Source: Candidatus Symbiobacter mobilis CR (GTDB taxonomy: Bacteria; Pseudomonadota; Gammaproteobacteria; Burkholderiales; Burkholderiaceae_C). Taken from it: a DNA stretch of 64,000 bases. The position numbers and the translations under genes were made by a program. Where the stretch lies: NCBI RefSeq assembly GCF_000477435.1, contig NC_022576.1:1860001-1924000 (forward strand). The letters run 5' to 3'. Within the stretch, counting starts at the first letter, position 1. Every line of letters begins with the position of its first letter. Below the pieces are notes generated by a model. The model was not told the origin of the DNA. It worked only from the letters and a program-made list of their open reading frames with translations, and ran no database searches. Below, one piece after another: positions 27,036 to 36,390 of this stretch.

Positions 27036-27479
27036 ATGGCATTTGGAGACGGCTTGTCCTCGCCGCCAACGGTGGAGTTGCCGGTCATGTTGGTGGCCGA
27101 AGTGCAGGACTCCCTTCTCGTGGTGGTTCACGATCTGGAGCGCCTGGACGGGTTGCTGACCCATGCCATGGAAAACCTCATGGAGCGCTTTACCAATGCA
27201 AGCGCCGATTTGGCAGGGCCCACGCTGATGCATTTGGCAGAACTTGATGGCGTGCGTTCCGCGCTGCGTACAGCGGTGACGGAACTCCAGTTTCAGGACA
27301 TGGCTACCCAGTTGATTGGTCATACGTCGCGCATCCTGCAAGGTTGCGCGTACCGGCTCGCAGCAGAGGCCATGGATGCGGAAGACGGCGAAGCGGTTCC
27401 CTTCGTCGAGGAAGTGCCCGAGCGACCCAACCCCGTGACCCAGGATGAAATGGAAGCGGGGTCGATCGAACTCTTTTGA
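27036..27479 (+). CDS. Small CheZ-like chemotaxis phosphatase (putative)
   Basis: 147-residue helical protein at the head of the che operon. The segment AVTELQFQDMATQLIGHTSRIL carries D88-x-x-x-Q92, matching the Asp/Gln catalytic pair of CheZ (FQDLTGQ in enterics). The C-terminus QDEMEAGSIELF is acidic, hydrophobic and ends in Phe, like the CheY-binding tail of CheZ. It is shorter than typical CheZ (about 210 residues) because the long four-helix hairpin is reduced. The neighbours cheY and cheA fit a CheY-P phosphatase. The assignment rests on motif and position; the product could also be a related adaptor. The longer antisense-overlapping frame from 26382 is rejected. Confidence 0.65.
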   Translation: MAFGDGLSSPPTVELPVMLVAEVQDSLLVVVHDLERLDGLLTHAMENLMERFTNASADLAGPTLMHLAELDGVRSALRTAVTELQFQDMATQLIGHTSRILQGCAYRLAAEAMDAEDGEAVPFVEEVPERPNPVTQDEMEAGSIELF

Positions 27480-27581
27480 GTCCGGACTGGGTCAGGGAGT
27501 GCGGAAATGGATTATTTTGGTTACTTTGGGTATTGCGGTATGCATACGGTTTGGAAATTTTGTTTGTCGGAGTGTTGATTC

Positions 27582-27947
27582 ATGTCTCTCATACTTGCTG
27601 TCGATGATTCACCGTCCATGCGCAAGATGGTGACATTCACGCTTGCCGGTGCGGGCCATCAGGTAGTGGAGGCCGTCGACGGCATTGATGCCTACGAGAA
27701 GGCGCAAACGCAGCCGTTCGACCTGGTACTGACTGACCAGAACATGCCGCGCCTTGATGGGCTGGGGTTGACACGCAAACTGCGCGAACATCCCCAGTTC
27801 AAGAATATCCCTATCCTTATGTTGACGACCGAATCCAGCGACCTGATGAAACAAGCAGGTCGCGCTGCAGGAGCTACCGGGTGGCTAGTCAAGCCTTTCG
27901 ACCCGGTTCGGTTGATCGAAGTCATCAAGAAAGTCACCAAATCCTGA
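27582..27947 (+). CDS. cheY: Chemotaxis response regulator CheY
   Basis: Single-domain receiver of 121 residues that, when phosphorylated, binds the flagellar motor switch. The acidic pair is Asp8-Asp9 (AVDDSPSMRKMV), the phospho-acceptor is Asp52 (VLTDQNMPRLDG), and Thr (MLTTES) and Lys (LVKPFDP) complete the active site. SMRKMV is typical of CheY from polar-flagellate proteobacteria. It is preceded by a 102-bp spacer after the CheZ-like gene and followed by cheA. Confidence 0.95.
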   Translation: MSLILAVDDSPSMRKMVTFTLAGAGHQVVEAVDGIDAYEKAQTQPFDLVLTDQNMPRLDGLGLTRKLREHPQFKNIPILMLTTESSDLMKQAGRAAGATGWLVKPFDPVRLIEVIKKVTKS

Positions 27948-28029
27948 GGCGTGCGCGATGGCGCGGCGCCCGCTCCTGCGGGCTGCGCCAGGTTACGAAA
28001 CGGCACACAACCATTGCGGGGAGAAATTC

Positions 28030-30198
28030 ATGGCAGAGGCACACGCAGAAGCGGGCGGATCAGGCAGCGACTTTGACCTGAGCCAGTTCTATCAAATTTT
28101 TTTCGAGGAAGCCGGAGAAAACCTCGACTTGATGGAACAAATGCTGCTCAACCTCAATTTGGAGACTGCGGACGATGAGGTGCTCAACGGCGTCTTCCGC
28201 TGCGCCCATTCGGTCAAGGGTGGTGCGGCGACCTTCGGTTTTTCGGATGTGGCAGAGCTGACCCACCAAATGGAATCGCTGCTCGATCGTCTTCGTCGGC
28301 ACGAACTGCAAACCACTTCCGCGATGGTCGATGTGCTCCTCGAATCCGCCGATGCTTCGCGCAGCCTGCTTGCACGACACCAATCTGGCGGCATGGGGGT
28401 AGCCATCCCGACTCACGATCTGGTGCAACGTATCCGCGTGCTGGCCAGCGGCGAAGACGCTCCTGCGGCGCCTCCCCCACCACCCCCTCCCTCTCCTGTC
28501 CCTATGGCTGCTCCAGTTGCCGTCCCGACCCCTGCTGCCAAGGCCAAAAACGTGTCCCGGCAACTTGTGGTCACGATCAGCCGTCTGGCCCACGCCGATC
28601 TTGCTGACGCGATTGCCGAGCTGTTCCACGACATTCCCGGTTTGGGGCGCATCGAAGGCATCCCCTGTGATCGCCCGGATACCCGCATGTTCAAGATCGA
28701 AACGGCGTCGACAGACGACGATCTGCTCGACTTGTTTGCCTTCCATGTCTCCCGCGAGCAGGTGGCGATCGACGATCAGACCCCCGTTGCCGCGCCCTCT
28801 ATTGCTGCCCCCGCCGAAGCCGCGCCTCCCGTGGCTGTCGTGCCGCAATCTGCGATGCCCGAGAACGCCAAACCGGCATCGGCCACTCCAGCAGATGAAG
28901 GGTACGGTTTCTTCGATGGCGCGCCAGGCGCCCCAGGTTCACAGGGTGCTGTGCGTCCCACCACCGACGCCGACTCGGCCCGCAGTCGAGCGGGAGCGGC
29001 CTCGGCGCGGCCTGCTCCACCTGCGATCCAACCCGAGGCTTCGACGATTCGCGTGGCGATCAGCAAAGTCGATCAGCTTATCAACCTCGTCGGCGAACTG
29101 GTCATCACGCAAGCCATGCTGGCGCAGTGCAGCCGCGCTCTCGACCCCGCAGTGCATCAGCAGATCTTGACCGGGTTGACCGACCTCGACCGCAATACCC
29201 GCGACTTGCAAGAATCGGTGATGTCGATCCGGATGATTCCGATGTCGATCGTGTTCAGCCGTTTCCCGCGCATGTTGCGCGACCTCGCCAGCAAACTTGG
29301 CAAAAAGGTCGATTTCGTAACCCAGGGGGAAGCCACCGAACTCGACAAGGGATTGGTCGAAAAAATCATCGACCCCCTCACCCATCTGGTACGCAACAGT
29401 TGCGACCACGGTATCGAAATGCCTGCAGACCGAGTGCAAGCCAAGAAGCCGGAGACAGGCACCATCACCCTATCCGCCGCCCACCAGGGTGGATCCATCG
29501 TCATCGAAGTGCGAGACGATGGGCGCGGCATGTCTCGGGAAAGAATTCTGGTCAAGGCAAGGGAACGCGGCATGGATGTTTCCGACCAGATGACTGACGC
29601 TGAGGTATGGCAACTCATCTTTGCGCCGGGTTTTTCCACTGCCGAGATCGTCACCGACGTATCTGGCCGGGGCGTGGGCATGGACGTCGTCAAGCGCAAC
29701 ATCACTGCGCTCAACGGCACCGTCGACATCGAATCATCTGAAGGCTATGGCACGCGCGTGTCCGTTCGTCTACCGTTGACGCTGGCAATCATGGACGGCA
29801 TGTCTGTAGGCGTGGGTGACGAGGTCTACATCCTGCCACTGTCTTCGGTGGTCGAATCCTTTCAGGTGCAGCCCGGCGCGGTCAGCACTGTTGGGCAAGG
29901 TGCGCAGTTGGTCAAGGTGCGCGATGAATACATGCCGGTGATCGAGCTGGAAAAAGTCTTCCAGGTTCCCCGGTTCGAAATGGATCGATCCAGCGACATC
30001 ATGGTCGTCATCGAGGCCGAAGGCAGCCGGGTCGTTCTCCTCGTCGACGAGTTGTTAGGACAACAACAGGTCGTCGTCAAGAACCTCGAAACCAACTACC
30101 GCAAGGTGCCCAACGTGTCGGGCGCGACGATCCTGGGCGATGGCAAAGTGGCGCTCATCCTGGATACCGCCGCGCTGGTGCGTCGTTCCCGCCACTAG
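28030..30198 (+). CDS. cheA: Chemotaxis histidine kinase CheA
   Basis: Cytoplasmic kinase of the chemoreceptor array, 722 residues from MAEAHAEAGG at 28030, with GGGGAGA as ribosome site. Domains: HPt P1 with His60 (FRCAHSVKGGAATFG), a Pro-rich linker (PPPPPPPSP), a P2-like CheY-docking region, a second Ala/Pro linker, the P3 dimerisation helices, an HATPase P4 (LVRNSCDHGIEMP near 451, VRDDGRGMS near 495, DVSGRGVGMDVV near 546) and a C-terminal CheW-like P5 from about 575. The extra 24 upstream codons lack family resemblance. Confidence 0.96.
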   Translation: MAEAHAEAGGSGSDFDLSQFYQIFFEEAGENLDLMEQMLLNLNLETADDEVLNGVFRCAHSVKGGAATFGFSDVAELTHQMESLLDRLRRHELQTTSAMVDVLLESADASRSLLARHQSGGMGVAIPTHDLVQRIRVLASGEDAPAAPPPPPPPSPVPMAAPVAVPTPAAKAKNVSRQLVVTISRLAHADLADAIAELFHDIPGLGRIEGIPCDRPDTRMFKIETASTDDDLLDLFAFHVSREQVAIDDQTPVAAPSIAAPAEAAPPVAVVPQSAMPENAKPASATPADEGYGFFDGAPGAPGSQGAVRPTTDADSARSRAGAASARPAPPAIQPEASTIRVAISKVDQLINLVGELVITQAMLAQCSRALDPAVHQQILTGLTDLDRNTRDLQESVMSIRMIPMSIVFSRFPRMLRDLASKLGKKVDFVTQGEATELDKGLVEKIIDPLTHLVRNSCDHGIEMPADRVQAKKPETGTITLSAAHQGGSIVIEVRDDGRGMSRERILVKARERGMDVSDQMTDAEVWQLIFAPGFSTAEIVTDVSGRGVGMDVVKRNITALNGTVDIESSEGYGTRVSVRLPLTLAIMDGMSVGVGDEVYILPLSSVVESFQVQPGAVSTVGQGAQLVKVRDEYMPVIELEKVFQVPRFEMDRSSDIMVVIEAEGSRVVLLVDELLGQQQVVVKNLETNYRKVPNVSGATILGDGKVALILDTAALVRRSRH

Positions 30199-30216
30199 AG
30201 TCATCGGAGAAGCAAG

Positions 30217-30699
30217 ATGGGAGCTACGGAAAAGAGCAACGCCACTTCCGGCGCGCGGGAGTATCTGACCTTCCGGCTCGACCGCGAAGAGTACGGGATC
30301 GACATCCTCAAGGTACAGGAAATTCGCGGGTACGAATCGCCCACGAGGATTGCCAACGCCCCGCACTTCATCAAGGGGGTCGTCAACCTTCGGGGGACTA
30401 TCGTCCCCATCGTCGACATGCGTCTGCGCTTTCAGTGTGAACAAGCCACGTACGACGCATTCACCGTGGTGATCGTCCTCAATCTGCACCAACGCATCGT
30501 CGGCATCGTTGTCGATTCGGTCAGCGACGTGATGGAAATTGCGCCCGAAAACATGCGCCCTGCCCCAGACGTGGAAAGCGTGATCGACAGCGACGCCGTC
30601 GTAGGTCTAGGCTCCATGGGGGAACGCATGCTCATCCTGCTCGACATCGAAAAACTGATGTCTGCGGACGATATGGGTCTCAATTCCGATTTGCTCTAA
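30217..30699 (+). CDS. cheW: Chemotaxis coupling protein CheW
   Basis: 160-residue adaptor linking chemoreceptors to CheA. It shows the CheW core YLTFRLDREEYGIDILKVQEI, the conserved NLRGTIVPIVDMR and a C-terminal LILLDIEKLMS. It follows cheA by 18 bp with a GGAGAAGCAAG ribosome site. Length and motifs are ordinary. Confidence 0.95.
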   Translation: MGATEKSNATSGAREYLTFRLDREEYGIDILKVQEIRGYESPTRIANAPHFIKGVVNLRGTIVPIVDMRLRFQCEQATYDAFTVVIVLNLHQRIVGIVVDSVSDVMEIAPENMRPAPDVESVIDSDAVVGLGSMGERMLILLDIEKLMSADDMGLNSDLL

Positions 30700-30760
30700 C
30701 AGGGCACTGGCAGCAGGTGCCCCGGCGAATCGCGACGGCAACAGGTTCCTCCTGATTCGT

Positions 30761-31627
30761 ATGGCTGCTGCGCTACCTGTCCCTCCTTGGGGGGAGTCCA
30801 CCCCCACCGACATGCAGGGACGCGAGTTTCCCTGGTGCGATGCAGACTTCGACAAGGTGCAGGCGCTGATCTACCAGCGCGCAGGGATCAGTCTGCACGA
30901 TGGCAAGCACGCCATGGTGTACAGCCGTCTCGCCCGCAGGCTGCGCGAAACGGGGCACCGCAGCTTTTCGGAATACCTGCACTGGCTCGAAGGGCACGAT
31001 GGGCCGGAATGGCAGGAGTTCATCAATGCGCTCACGACCAATCTGACCTCATTCTTTCGGGAGCGTCACCACTTTGACATTCTTGCGGAACATTTGCAGT
31101 CGCGCCCACACCATGGGACATGGAAGCTCTGGTGCAGTGCTGCTTCGACGGGGGAAGAGCCGTATTCGATCCTCATGACCGCGCTGGAAGCGCTGGGATC
31201 CGGCGCACGGGTCAGTCTCGTTGCCAGCGACATCGACTCGAAGGTCTTGGCCACCGCACGCGAAGGCATCTACCGCGTCGACGGGCTCAAGAACCTCAGC
31301 GAGGCCCAGTTGCAACGTTTCTTCCTACGCGGCAAAGATGCCAATCTGGGCCGCGTTCGTATCAAGCCCGAACTACAGCGGATGGTCCAATTTCTCTCCG
31401 TCAACCTCGTCCGGGACGATTGGCCGTTTCGGGAACCGTTCGATGTCGTGTTCTGTCGCAATGTCATGATTTACTTCGACTCCAAGACCCAGAGGCAAGT
31501 CCTGGAACGTATCCACCGCGTCATGGCACCCAAGGGACTGTTATTCGTTGGTCACGCCGAAAATTTCAGCGAAGCCCGAGATCTGTTCGTCCCCAAAGGG
31601 AAAACGGTATACGAGCGTCTGCCATGA
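30761..31627 (+). CDS. cheR: Chemotaxis protein methyltransferase CheR
   Basis: S-adenosylmethionine-dependent methyltransferase that methylates receptor glutamates. The 288-residue protein has the N-terminal CheR helical domain (GISLHDGKHAMVYSRLARRL), the TNLTSFFRERHHF motif, the SAM pocket (WCSAASTGEEPYSILM), ASDIDSKVL and FDVVFCRNVMIYFD. It lies 61 bp after cheW. The first in-frame ATG at 30761 is used; a start at MQGREFPW (18 codons in) is also conceivable. Confidence 0.94.
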   Translation: MAAALPVPPWGESTPTDMQGREFPWCDADFDKVQALIYQRAGISLHDGKHAMVYSRLARRLRETGHRSFSEYLHWLEGHDGPEWQEFINALTTNLTSFFRERHHFDILAEHLQSRPHHGTWKLWCSAASTGEEPYSILMTALEALGSGARVSLVASDIDSKVLATAREGIYRVDGLKNLSEAQLQRFFLRGKDANLGRVRIKPELQRMVQFLSVNLVRDDWPFREPFDVVFCRNVMIYFDSKTQRQVLERIHRVMAPKGLLFVGHAENFSEARDLFVPKGKTVYERLP

Positions 31628-31682
31628 TGCGCGCCCCCAATCAGCGCATCGTTGCGCATCCCGGCCGCTCGCGGCGTTGTGT

Positions 31683-32396
31683 ATGAGTCTGATGCAGAAC
31701 ACGGCCTTTGCTTCCTCCGGGCATCCTGGTGCCACGGGGAGTGCATCCACGGCCCCAGCCAAGCCCGGAAGTGCCAAGTCACCGCGCCTGGAACGGCTCA
31801 AGACGTTGCCCCGCAACCCCGGCGAAGCTTCCTTTTTTTACAGCGACAACCATTTCCGGTACGACGCCGTCAAGGTCCTGCCCGGCGAGTACTACGTGTC
31901 TACCGAAGACATCCTCATCACAACGGTGCTGGGGTCATGCATCGCCGCGTGCATCTGGGATTCCCGGGTGCGTGCGGGGGGAATGAATCACTTCATGCTG
32001 CCCGATGGCGAAAGCACCGAGGGGATGGGGCGCTACGGTTCCTACGCGATGGAACTGCTCATCAACCAGATGGTCAAGCTCGGTGGCCGACGCGAGACGA
32101 TGCAGGCCAAGGTGTTCGGGGGCGGACAAGTCATGGCAGGATTCACCGCCATGAACGTGGGGGAACGCAATACCGAGTTCGTGCTGGACTATCTCGCGAC
32201 CGAACGCATTCCGATAATCTCGCAAGACGTGCTCGACATTCACCCACGCAAGGTGTGTTATTTCCCCCTCAGTGGCAAGGCGCTGGTCAAGCGCCTTGCC
32301 CATGCGCATCCGGAAGCGCTGGTGGTGCAGGAACGCAAGGGGAATGTGGCCCGTGTCGTCCAGTCCACCGCAGGGGGCTCGGTCGACTTGTTCTGA
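31683..32396 (+). CDS. cheD: Chemoreceptor glutamine deamidase CheD
   Basis: Enzyme that deamidates receptor glutamines, often regulated by binding CheC/CheY or CheB homologues. From [10 protein letters not shown] at 31683 the product has 237 residues. The catalytic Cys lies in [14 protein letters not shown] and the catalytic His in [21 protein letters not shown] and [10 protein letters not shown] are family motifs. The N-terminal ~45 residues are Ala/Ser/Pro-rich and not conserved. A frame open from 31548 overlaps cheR and is not used. Confidence 0.93.
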   Translation: MSLMQNTAFASSGHPGATGSASTAPAKPGSAKSPRLERLKTLPRNPGEASFFYSDNHFRYDAVKVLPGEYYVSTEDILITTVLGSCIAACIWDSRVRAGGMNHFMLPDGESTEGMGRYGSYAMELLINQMVKLGGRRETMQAKVFGGGQVMAGFTAMNVGERNTEFVLDYLATERIPIISQDVLDIHPRKVCYFPLSGKALVKRLAHAHPEALVVQERKGNVARVVQSTAGGSVDLF

Positions 32397-32484
32397 ACCG
32401 GCGCCGGTCTACGTATCCGTCGGCTGCGCGCCTGGTCGTCATCCTTCACGCGGCACGTGTGGTGTCCGCAACGATCCAGGGGAG

Positions 32485-33579
32485 ATGCAATTGAAAAAGA
32501 CTCGTGTCGTAGTGGTAGACGATTCGGCGCTCGTACGGCGTCTGCTGGCAGAAATCATCAATCGGCAGCCGGACATGGAATGCGTCGGTGCTGCCAACGA
32601 CCCGCTCATCGCCCGGGAAATGATCCGGGAGCTGGATCCCGACGTCATCACGCTCGATATCGAGATGCCGCGCATGGACGGGATCGACTTTCTCGGCCGG
32701 TTGATGCGCCTACGGCCTACTCCTGTCGTCATGATTTCCACGCTGACCGAGCGCGGTGCCGACGTCACGATGCGTGCGCTCGAACTCGGCGCGGTGGACT
32801 TCGTTTCCAAGCCCCGCATTGGCATCGTCGATGGGCTCAACGAGCTGGCGACGGAGATCGTCGACAAGGTGCGCATCGCCGCTGCGGCGCGGATCAAAAG
32901 GACGGTCGCTGCGCCTGCACCAACGCAAGCATCGGCAACGGCGCCAGCGCAGCCTACAGCCGGATCTGCCCTGACGGGGCGAGTATTTACGGAAAAACTC
33001 ATCGCCATCGGCGCATCGACGGGGGGGACCGAGGCGATCAAGGAAGTCCTGGTGCCTATGCCTGCCAATGCCCCGGCCATCGTCATCACCCAGCACATGC
33101 CGGCAGGGTTCACGACAAGTTTTGCCGCACGGCTCAACGGGCTATGCCAAATTGCCGTACAAGAGGCTGTCGATGGAGAACGCATCCTGCCCGGCCATGC
33201 CTACATCGCTCCGGGGGGCAAGCAGTTTTCCATCACGCGCAGCGGCGCCAACTACGTCGCGGTAGTCGAAGACGGCGCGCTCGTCAACCGCCACAAGCCG
33301 TCAGTGGAAGTGCTGTTCCGCTCCGTGGCACAGGTCGTCGGGCGCAACGCATTTGGGGTCATGCTCACAGGCATGGGCAACGATGGCGCCAAAGCCATGC
33401 GGGAAATGAAGGATGCCGGTAGCTACAACTACGCGCAGGACGAATCCACCTGCGTCGTATTCGGCATGCCCAAGGAAGCCATTGCCCACGGTGCTGCTGA
33501 CGAAGTCTTGCCGCTGACGCAAATCGCCCCTGCCCTGCTGGGCAAGCTGGGCGCTTTGACTGATCGCTATCGAATTTGA
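32485..33579 (+). CDS. cheB: Chemotaxis methylesterase/deamidase CheB
   Basis: Response-regulator-controlled receptor methylesterase, 364 residues from [13 protein letters not shown] at 32485 behind a GGGGAG ribosome site. The receiver has Asp58 ([13 protein letters not shown]). After an Ala/Pro linker (residues ~140-163) the catalytic triad is Ser178 (GASTGGTEA), His204 (TQHMPAGF) and Asp300 ([10 protein letters not shown]). It closes the core che operon cheYAWRDB. The longer frame from 32272 overlaps cheD. Confidence 0.96.
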   Translation: MQLKKTRVVVVDDSALVRRLLAEIINRQPDMECVGAANDPLIAREMIRELDPDVITLDIEMPRMDGIDFLGRLMRLRPTPVVMISTLTERGADVTMRALELGAVDFVSKPRIGIVDGLNELATEIVDKVRIAAAARIKRTVAAPAPTQASATAPAQPTAGSALTGRVFTEKLIAIGASTGGTEAIKEVLVPMPANAPAIVITQHMPAGFTTSFAARLNGLCQIAVQEAVDGERILPGHAYIAPGGKQFSITRSGANYVAVVEDGALVNRHKPSVEVLFRSVAQVVGRNAFGVMLTGMGNDGAKAMREMKDAGSYNYAQDESTCVVFGMPKEAIAHGAADEVLPLTQIAPALLGKLGALTDRYRI

Positions 33580-33687
33580 GGTAACTATCGACCGGCTGGC
33601 GCGGGATGGGCGCCCCCGGCGGATGGGCAGCACCCTGTAGCGGGGAGGCTCGGCACGAGTAGGCGAAAAAAAAGTTGCAGAAGGGGC

Positions 33688-33715
33688 TAAATTCCCCGTC
33701 AATTCTGCCGAATAA
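33688..33715 (+). promoter_or_regulatory. Sigma-28 (FliA)-type promoter
   Basis: TAAA at 33688-33691, then exactly 15 bases, then GCCGAATAA (33707-33715). This matches the flagellar sigma-28 consensus TAAA-N15-GCCGATAA apart from one inserted A in the -10 element. It lies about 50 bp upstream of the next gene's ATG and outside any coding frame. Confidence 0.75.
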
Positions 33716-33767
33716 CACCCTACGAACGGAGGAAGGACTACGGACTCATTCTGTAATCCGAGTCATC

Positions 33768-34307
33768 ATGCAACTGCCCACCATTGATCGAATACCCGGC
33801 CAGCGGCCCATCTCCGCTGATGCTGCGGCGTTCTCGACTGGCCGCGTCATACCGGTGCCCCCGGTGAACACGGCGCCGCATGGCTTGACGGAACCGGTAG
33901 CCACGCCTAGCGTCATCAACATGATCAACCGTAGCCATCAGAACGAATTGGTTCCCAACGATGGCGATGGAATCTACGCAAAGGTCTATGACCCCAGCCG
34001 TGTCGACCCCAGCCGTGGCGGCGATCCCCTGGATGCCCAAGACCCCGAAGCCAAGACTCGGCGCGTCTCGGAGACCGAGGAAGCCAAGGAACCGCCCAAG
34101 CCCCCGCTGCAAGAGCTGATCATCAACTACCTCAAGTCTTTGTGGGAGGCCAGTGCCAGCGCCATTCAGGTGCAACAGCAGGCCAAGGACGAATTGCGCA
34201 TCCAACCCAAGGAGGAGCTGCAACATCTGCCCAAGGGAGAAATGTCTACAGAGGTGTTCACCTACTCTCCCAACAAGATTCAGAAGGCCGAGAAGCCTTT
34301 GACTTAG
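33768..34307 (+). CDS. Unknown protein behind a flagellar-type promoter
   Basis: 179-residue protein from MQLPTIDRIPGQRP at 33768. It is hydrophilic, Pro-rich in the first half, with a charged helical second half (LQELIINYLKSLWEASASAIQVQQQAKDEL) likely to form a coiled coil. There is no signal peptide or membrane segment. I do not recognise the family. A sigma-28-type promoter at 33688-33715 and its place right after cheB suggest a flagellar or chemotaxis accessory role. The frame is open to 33675, but that would start upstream of the promoter's -10, so the later ATG is used even though its ribosome site is weak. Confidence 0.65.
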   Translation: MQLPTIDRIPGQRPISADAAAFSTGRVIPVPPVNTAPHGLTEPVATPSVINMINRSHQNELVPNDGDGIYAKVYDPSRVDPSRGGDPLDAQDPEAKTRRVSETEEAKEPPKPPLQELIINYLKSLWEASASAIQVQQQAKDELRIQPKEELQHLPKGEMSTEVFTYSPNKIQKAEKPLT

Positions 34308-34466
34308 GCTTTGACTTAGCTTTTGACCTAGAACGTTGCTTGGCGTTTGCACTCACCGATCTCATCGATCTGCAAGCAGCCGGGTATCGGCATAGCCCCT
34401 CGGGGTACGGCGCACATCCTGCGCTGGTTGCCGAATGCGCCAAGGTTGGGGATGACAAAAACGAAG

Positions 34467-34486
34467 CGGCCTTGGGCCGTTTTTTT
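34467..34486 (+). terminator. Intrinsic terminator after the chemotaxis region
   Basis: CGGCC-TTG-GGCCG (34467-34479) is followed by seven T (34480-34486) on the plus strand; upstream AAAAACGAAG makes it partly bidirectional, so it may also end the minus-strand ABC gene. The rest of the 215-bp gap (34308-34522) shows only short CTTTGACTTAG-like repeats just after the stop codon. Confidence 0.85.
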
Positions 34487-34522
34487 GTCTTTGGGTGATT
34501 CTGTCCACCAGCCCCGGCAACG

Positions 34523-36376
34523 CTATAGAGCGGGGGTGTCGCCAGGGCAACGGCGCAAAGGGGGCACCCCGGCGCACAGTTCCCAGCATTCCCCGTGTAG
34601 TGCAGCCAGCGTTGGCTTGTGGCCAATCGATACCAGGGTTCCGCCTTGGGCGTGGACATGGCCGAGCAAAGCGCGGTACGCCTGCTCTTCCGCCACGGCA
34701 TCGAGCGCGCTGGAGGCCTCGTCGGCAAAGACCCACCGCGCCGGGCGCAACAGCACGCGGGCAATGGCCAGCCGCTGCACCTCGCCGCCGGAGAGCGTCT
34801 GCCCCCACGCGGCGTGCTCGTCGAGCCGATCCCCCAATGCTTCCAGCCCGACCTGGCGCAGCGCCTCGCGCAAGGCATCGTCGTCGATCCGTCGGGCCTC
34901 GGGGTAGCACAGCGCGTCACGCAGCGTTCCCACGGGGAGGTACGGCTTTTGAGGCAGGAAGACCGCATCGCCGGGCCGTTCGATGCGCCCGCTTCCATAA
35001 GGCCAGATTCCGGCGATTGCACGGAACAACGTCGATTTGCCCATGCCGGAGGCGCCGCGCAACAACACGCTGCGCCCGGCGGGAACGCCCCAGTGCAATC
35101 CGTCGAGCAAAACGCCATTGCGGGGCGCGTCATCCAACGTAACCGCAGCGGTGAAAGCGTCGATGGGCACGCCAGGCGGCAGATTGATGCGTACATCTTC
35201 CATCCGCAGTTCTTCCGCTGCCGTGACGACCAGCTCCCCCTCCTCCTTCTCCTGCAACCGCGCAGCGCGCAAGGCATCGTCAAAGCCGGTCAGCCGGTCC
35301 GTCGTCGCCTTCCACGCCGCAATGCCGGTGTACTGCTCCACGAACCAGCTCAACGCGCCCTGCACTTGCCCGAACGCGCTGGCGATTTGCATCAAGGTGC
35401 CCAACTGGATGGCACCGCTCAAAAAACGGCCCGAGGCCACGAGGAACGGGAACACCACCGCCGCTTGCCCAAAAAAGCTCGTGAACCAGATCAGGTTCTT
35501 TTGCGCACGGATCAGCGCCCAGGTGTTGTCGAGCACGCGATCGAATCGCCCCTGTAGCCCGGCAAGCTCGGCGCTTTCCCCCCGGTCGAGCGCAATGGCC
35601 TCGCTGGCCTCGCGCACCCGCACCAGATGATGGCGAAAGTCCGCCTCACGGCGCTGTTGCAGAAAGTTCAGCCGAATCTGTGGCTTACCGATGCGGTGCG
35701 TGAGGTAACTGCCCGCAGCGCAATACAAGACGGCCAGCCACACCATGAAACCGGGGACGACCACCGACACGCCCGCCACATCGAAGGTGAAAGACCCGGA
35801 AAGAGTCCACAGAATGCCGACGAAGCTCGCCAAGGTCACCACGGCGTGGAGCAAACCCATGCTCAGCGACAGCGTGTAGCCCGTGAACTGCTGGATGTCT
35901 TCCTGCATCCGCTGGTCGGGGTTGTCCGGCCCCGGCGCATCGGGCGCTGCGCCGGCAAAGCGGCGCAGTTCGAGGCGGTAGTACGCCTGGTGGGAAAGCC
36001 AGCGGTCGAGGTAATGGCGCGTCATCCACGCACGCCATCGCAATTCGAGCACCTGCGTCAGATAGAACTTGTAGACGGCGGCCAGGATGAACACCGCAGC
36101 CAGGGCCGCGAAGCGCCCCAATTGCTTCCAGAACTCCTGCGCATTGCGCTCTTGCAGGGCGTCGTAGAACAGGCGGTTCCATTCGTTGAACCACACCGCC
36201 AGCCACACCAGGCCCAGATTCAGCGCGACGATGGCAGCGAGCAGCGACCACGCACGCACCTTGTGCTCCGAAGCAAAAAAAGGCCGTATCAGCGCCAAGG
36301 CGCTTGCGCCGGTGCCATGCACGGTGCGCCAGGTTTGCACGATTCGCATTGCTTTCCTTTTCCTTGCCTCAGCCAT
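34523..36376 (-). CDS. SbmA/BacA-like ABC transporter with fused ATPase
   Basis: 617-residue half-transporter. The N-terminal ~330 residues match the SbmA/BacA-like or ABC_membrane_2 fold: WFNEWNRLFYDALQERNAQEFW, LTQVLELRWRAWMTRHYLDRWL and DNPDQRMQEDIQQFT are the diagnostic motifs. The C-terminal ATPase has Walker A (RGASGMGKSTLFRAI), signature (LSGGEVQRLAIARVLL) and Walker B (RWVFADEASSALD). Relatives include YddA and Rv1819c types, implicated in uptake or export of peptides, cobalamin or long-chain lipids. The substrate is unknown here. It is followed 14 bp upstream by the nucleotidase gene in the same direction. Confidence 0.88.
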   Translation of the reverse strand: MAEARKRKAMRIVQTWRTVHGTGASALALIRPFFASEHKVRAWSLLAAIVALNLGLVWLAVWFNEWNRLFYDALQERNAQEFWKQLGRFAALAAVFILAAVYKFYLTQVLELRWRAWMTRHYLDRWLSHQAYYRLELRRFAGAAPDAPGPDNPDQRMQEDIQQFTGYTLSLSMGLLHAVVTLASFVGILWTLSGSFTFDVAGVSVVVPGFMVWLAVLYCAAGSYLTHRIGKPQIRLNFLQQRREADFRHHLVRVREASEAIALDRGESAELAGLQGRFDRVLDNTWALIRAQKNLIWFTSFFGQAAVVFPFLVASGRFLSGAIQLGTLMQIASAFGQVQGALSWFVEQYTGIAAWKATTDRLTGFDDALRAARLQEKEEGELVVTAAEELRMEDVRINLPPGVPIDAFTAAVTLDDAPRNGVLLDGLHWGVPAGRSVLLRGASGMGKSTLFRAIAGIWPYGSGRIERPGDAVFLPQKPYLPVGTLRDALCYPEARRIDDDALREALRQVGLEALGDRLDEHAAWGQTLSGGEVQRLAIARVLLRPARWVFADEASSALDAVAEEQAYRALLGHVHAQGGTLVSIGHKPTLAALHGECWELCAGVPPLRRCPGDTPAL

Positions 36377-36390
36377 TCACGGCACCCTGC

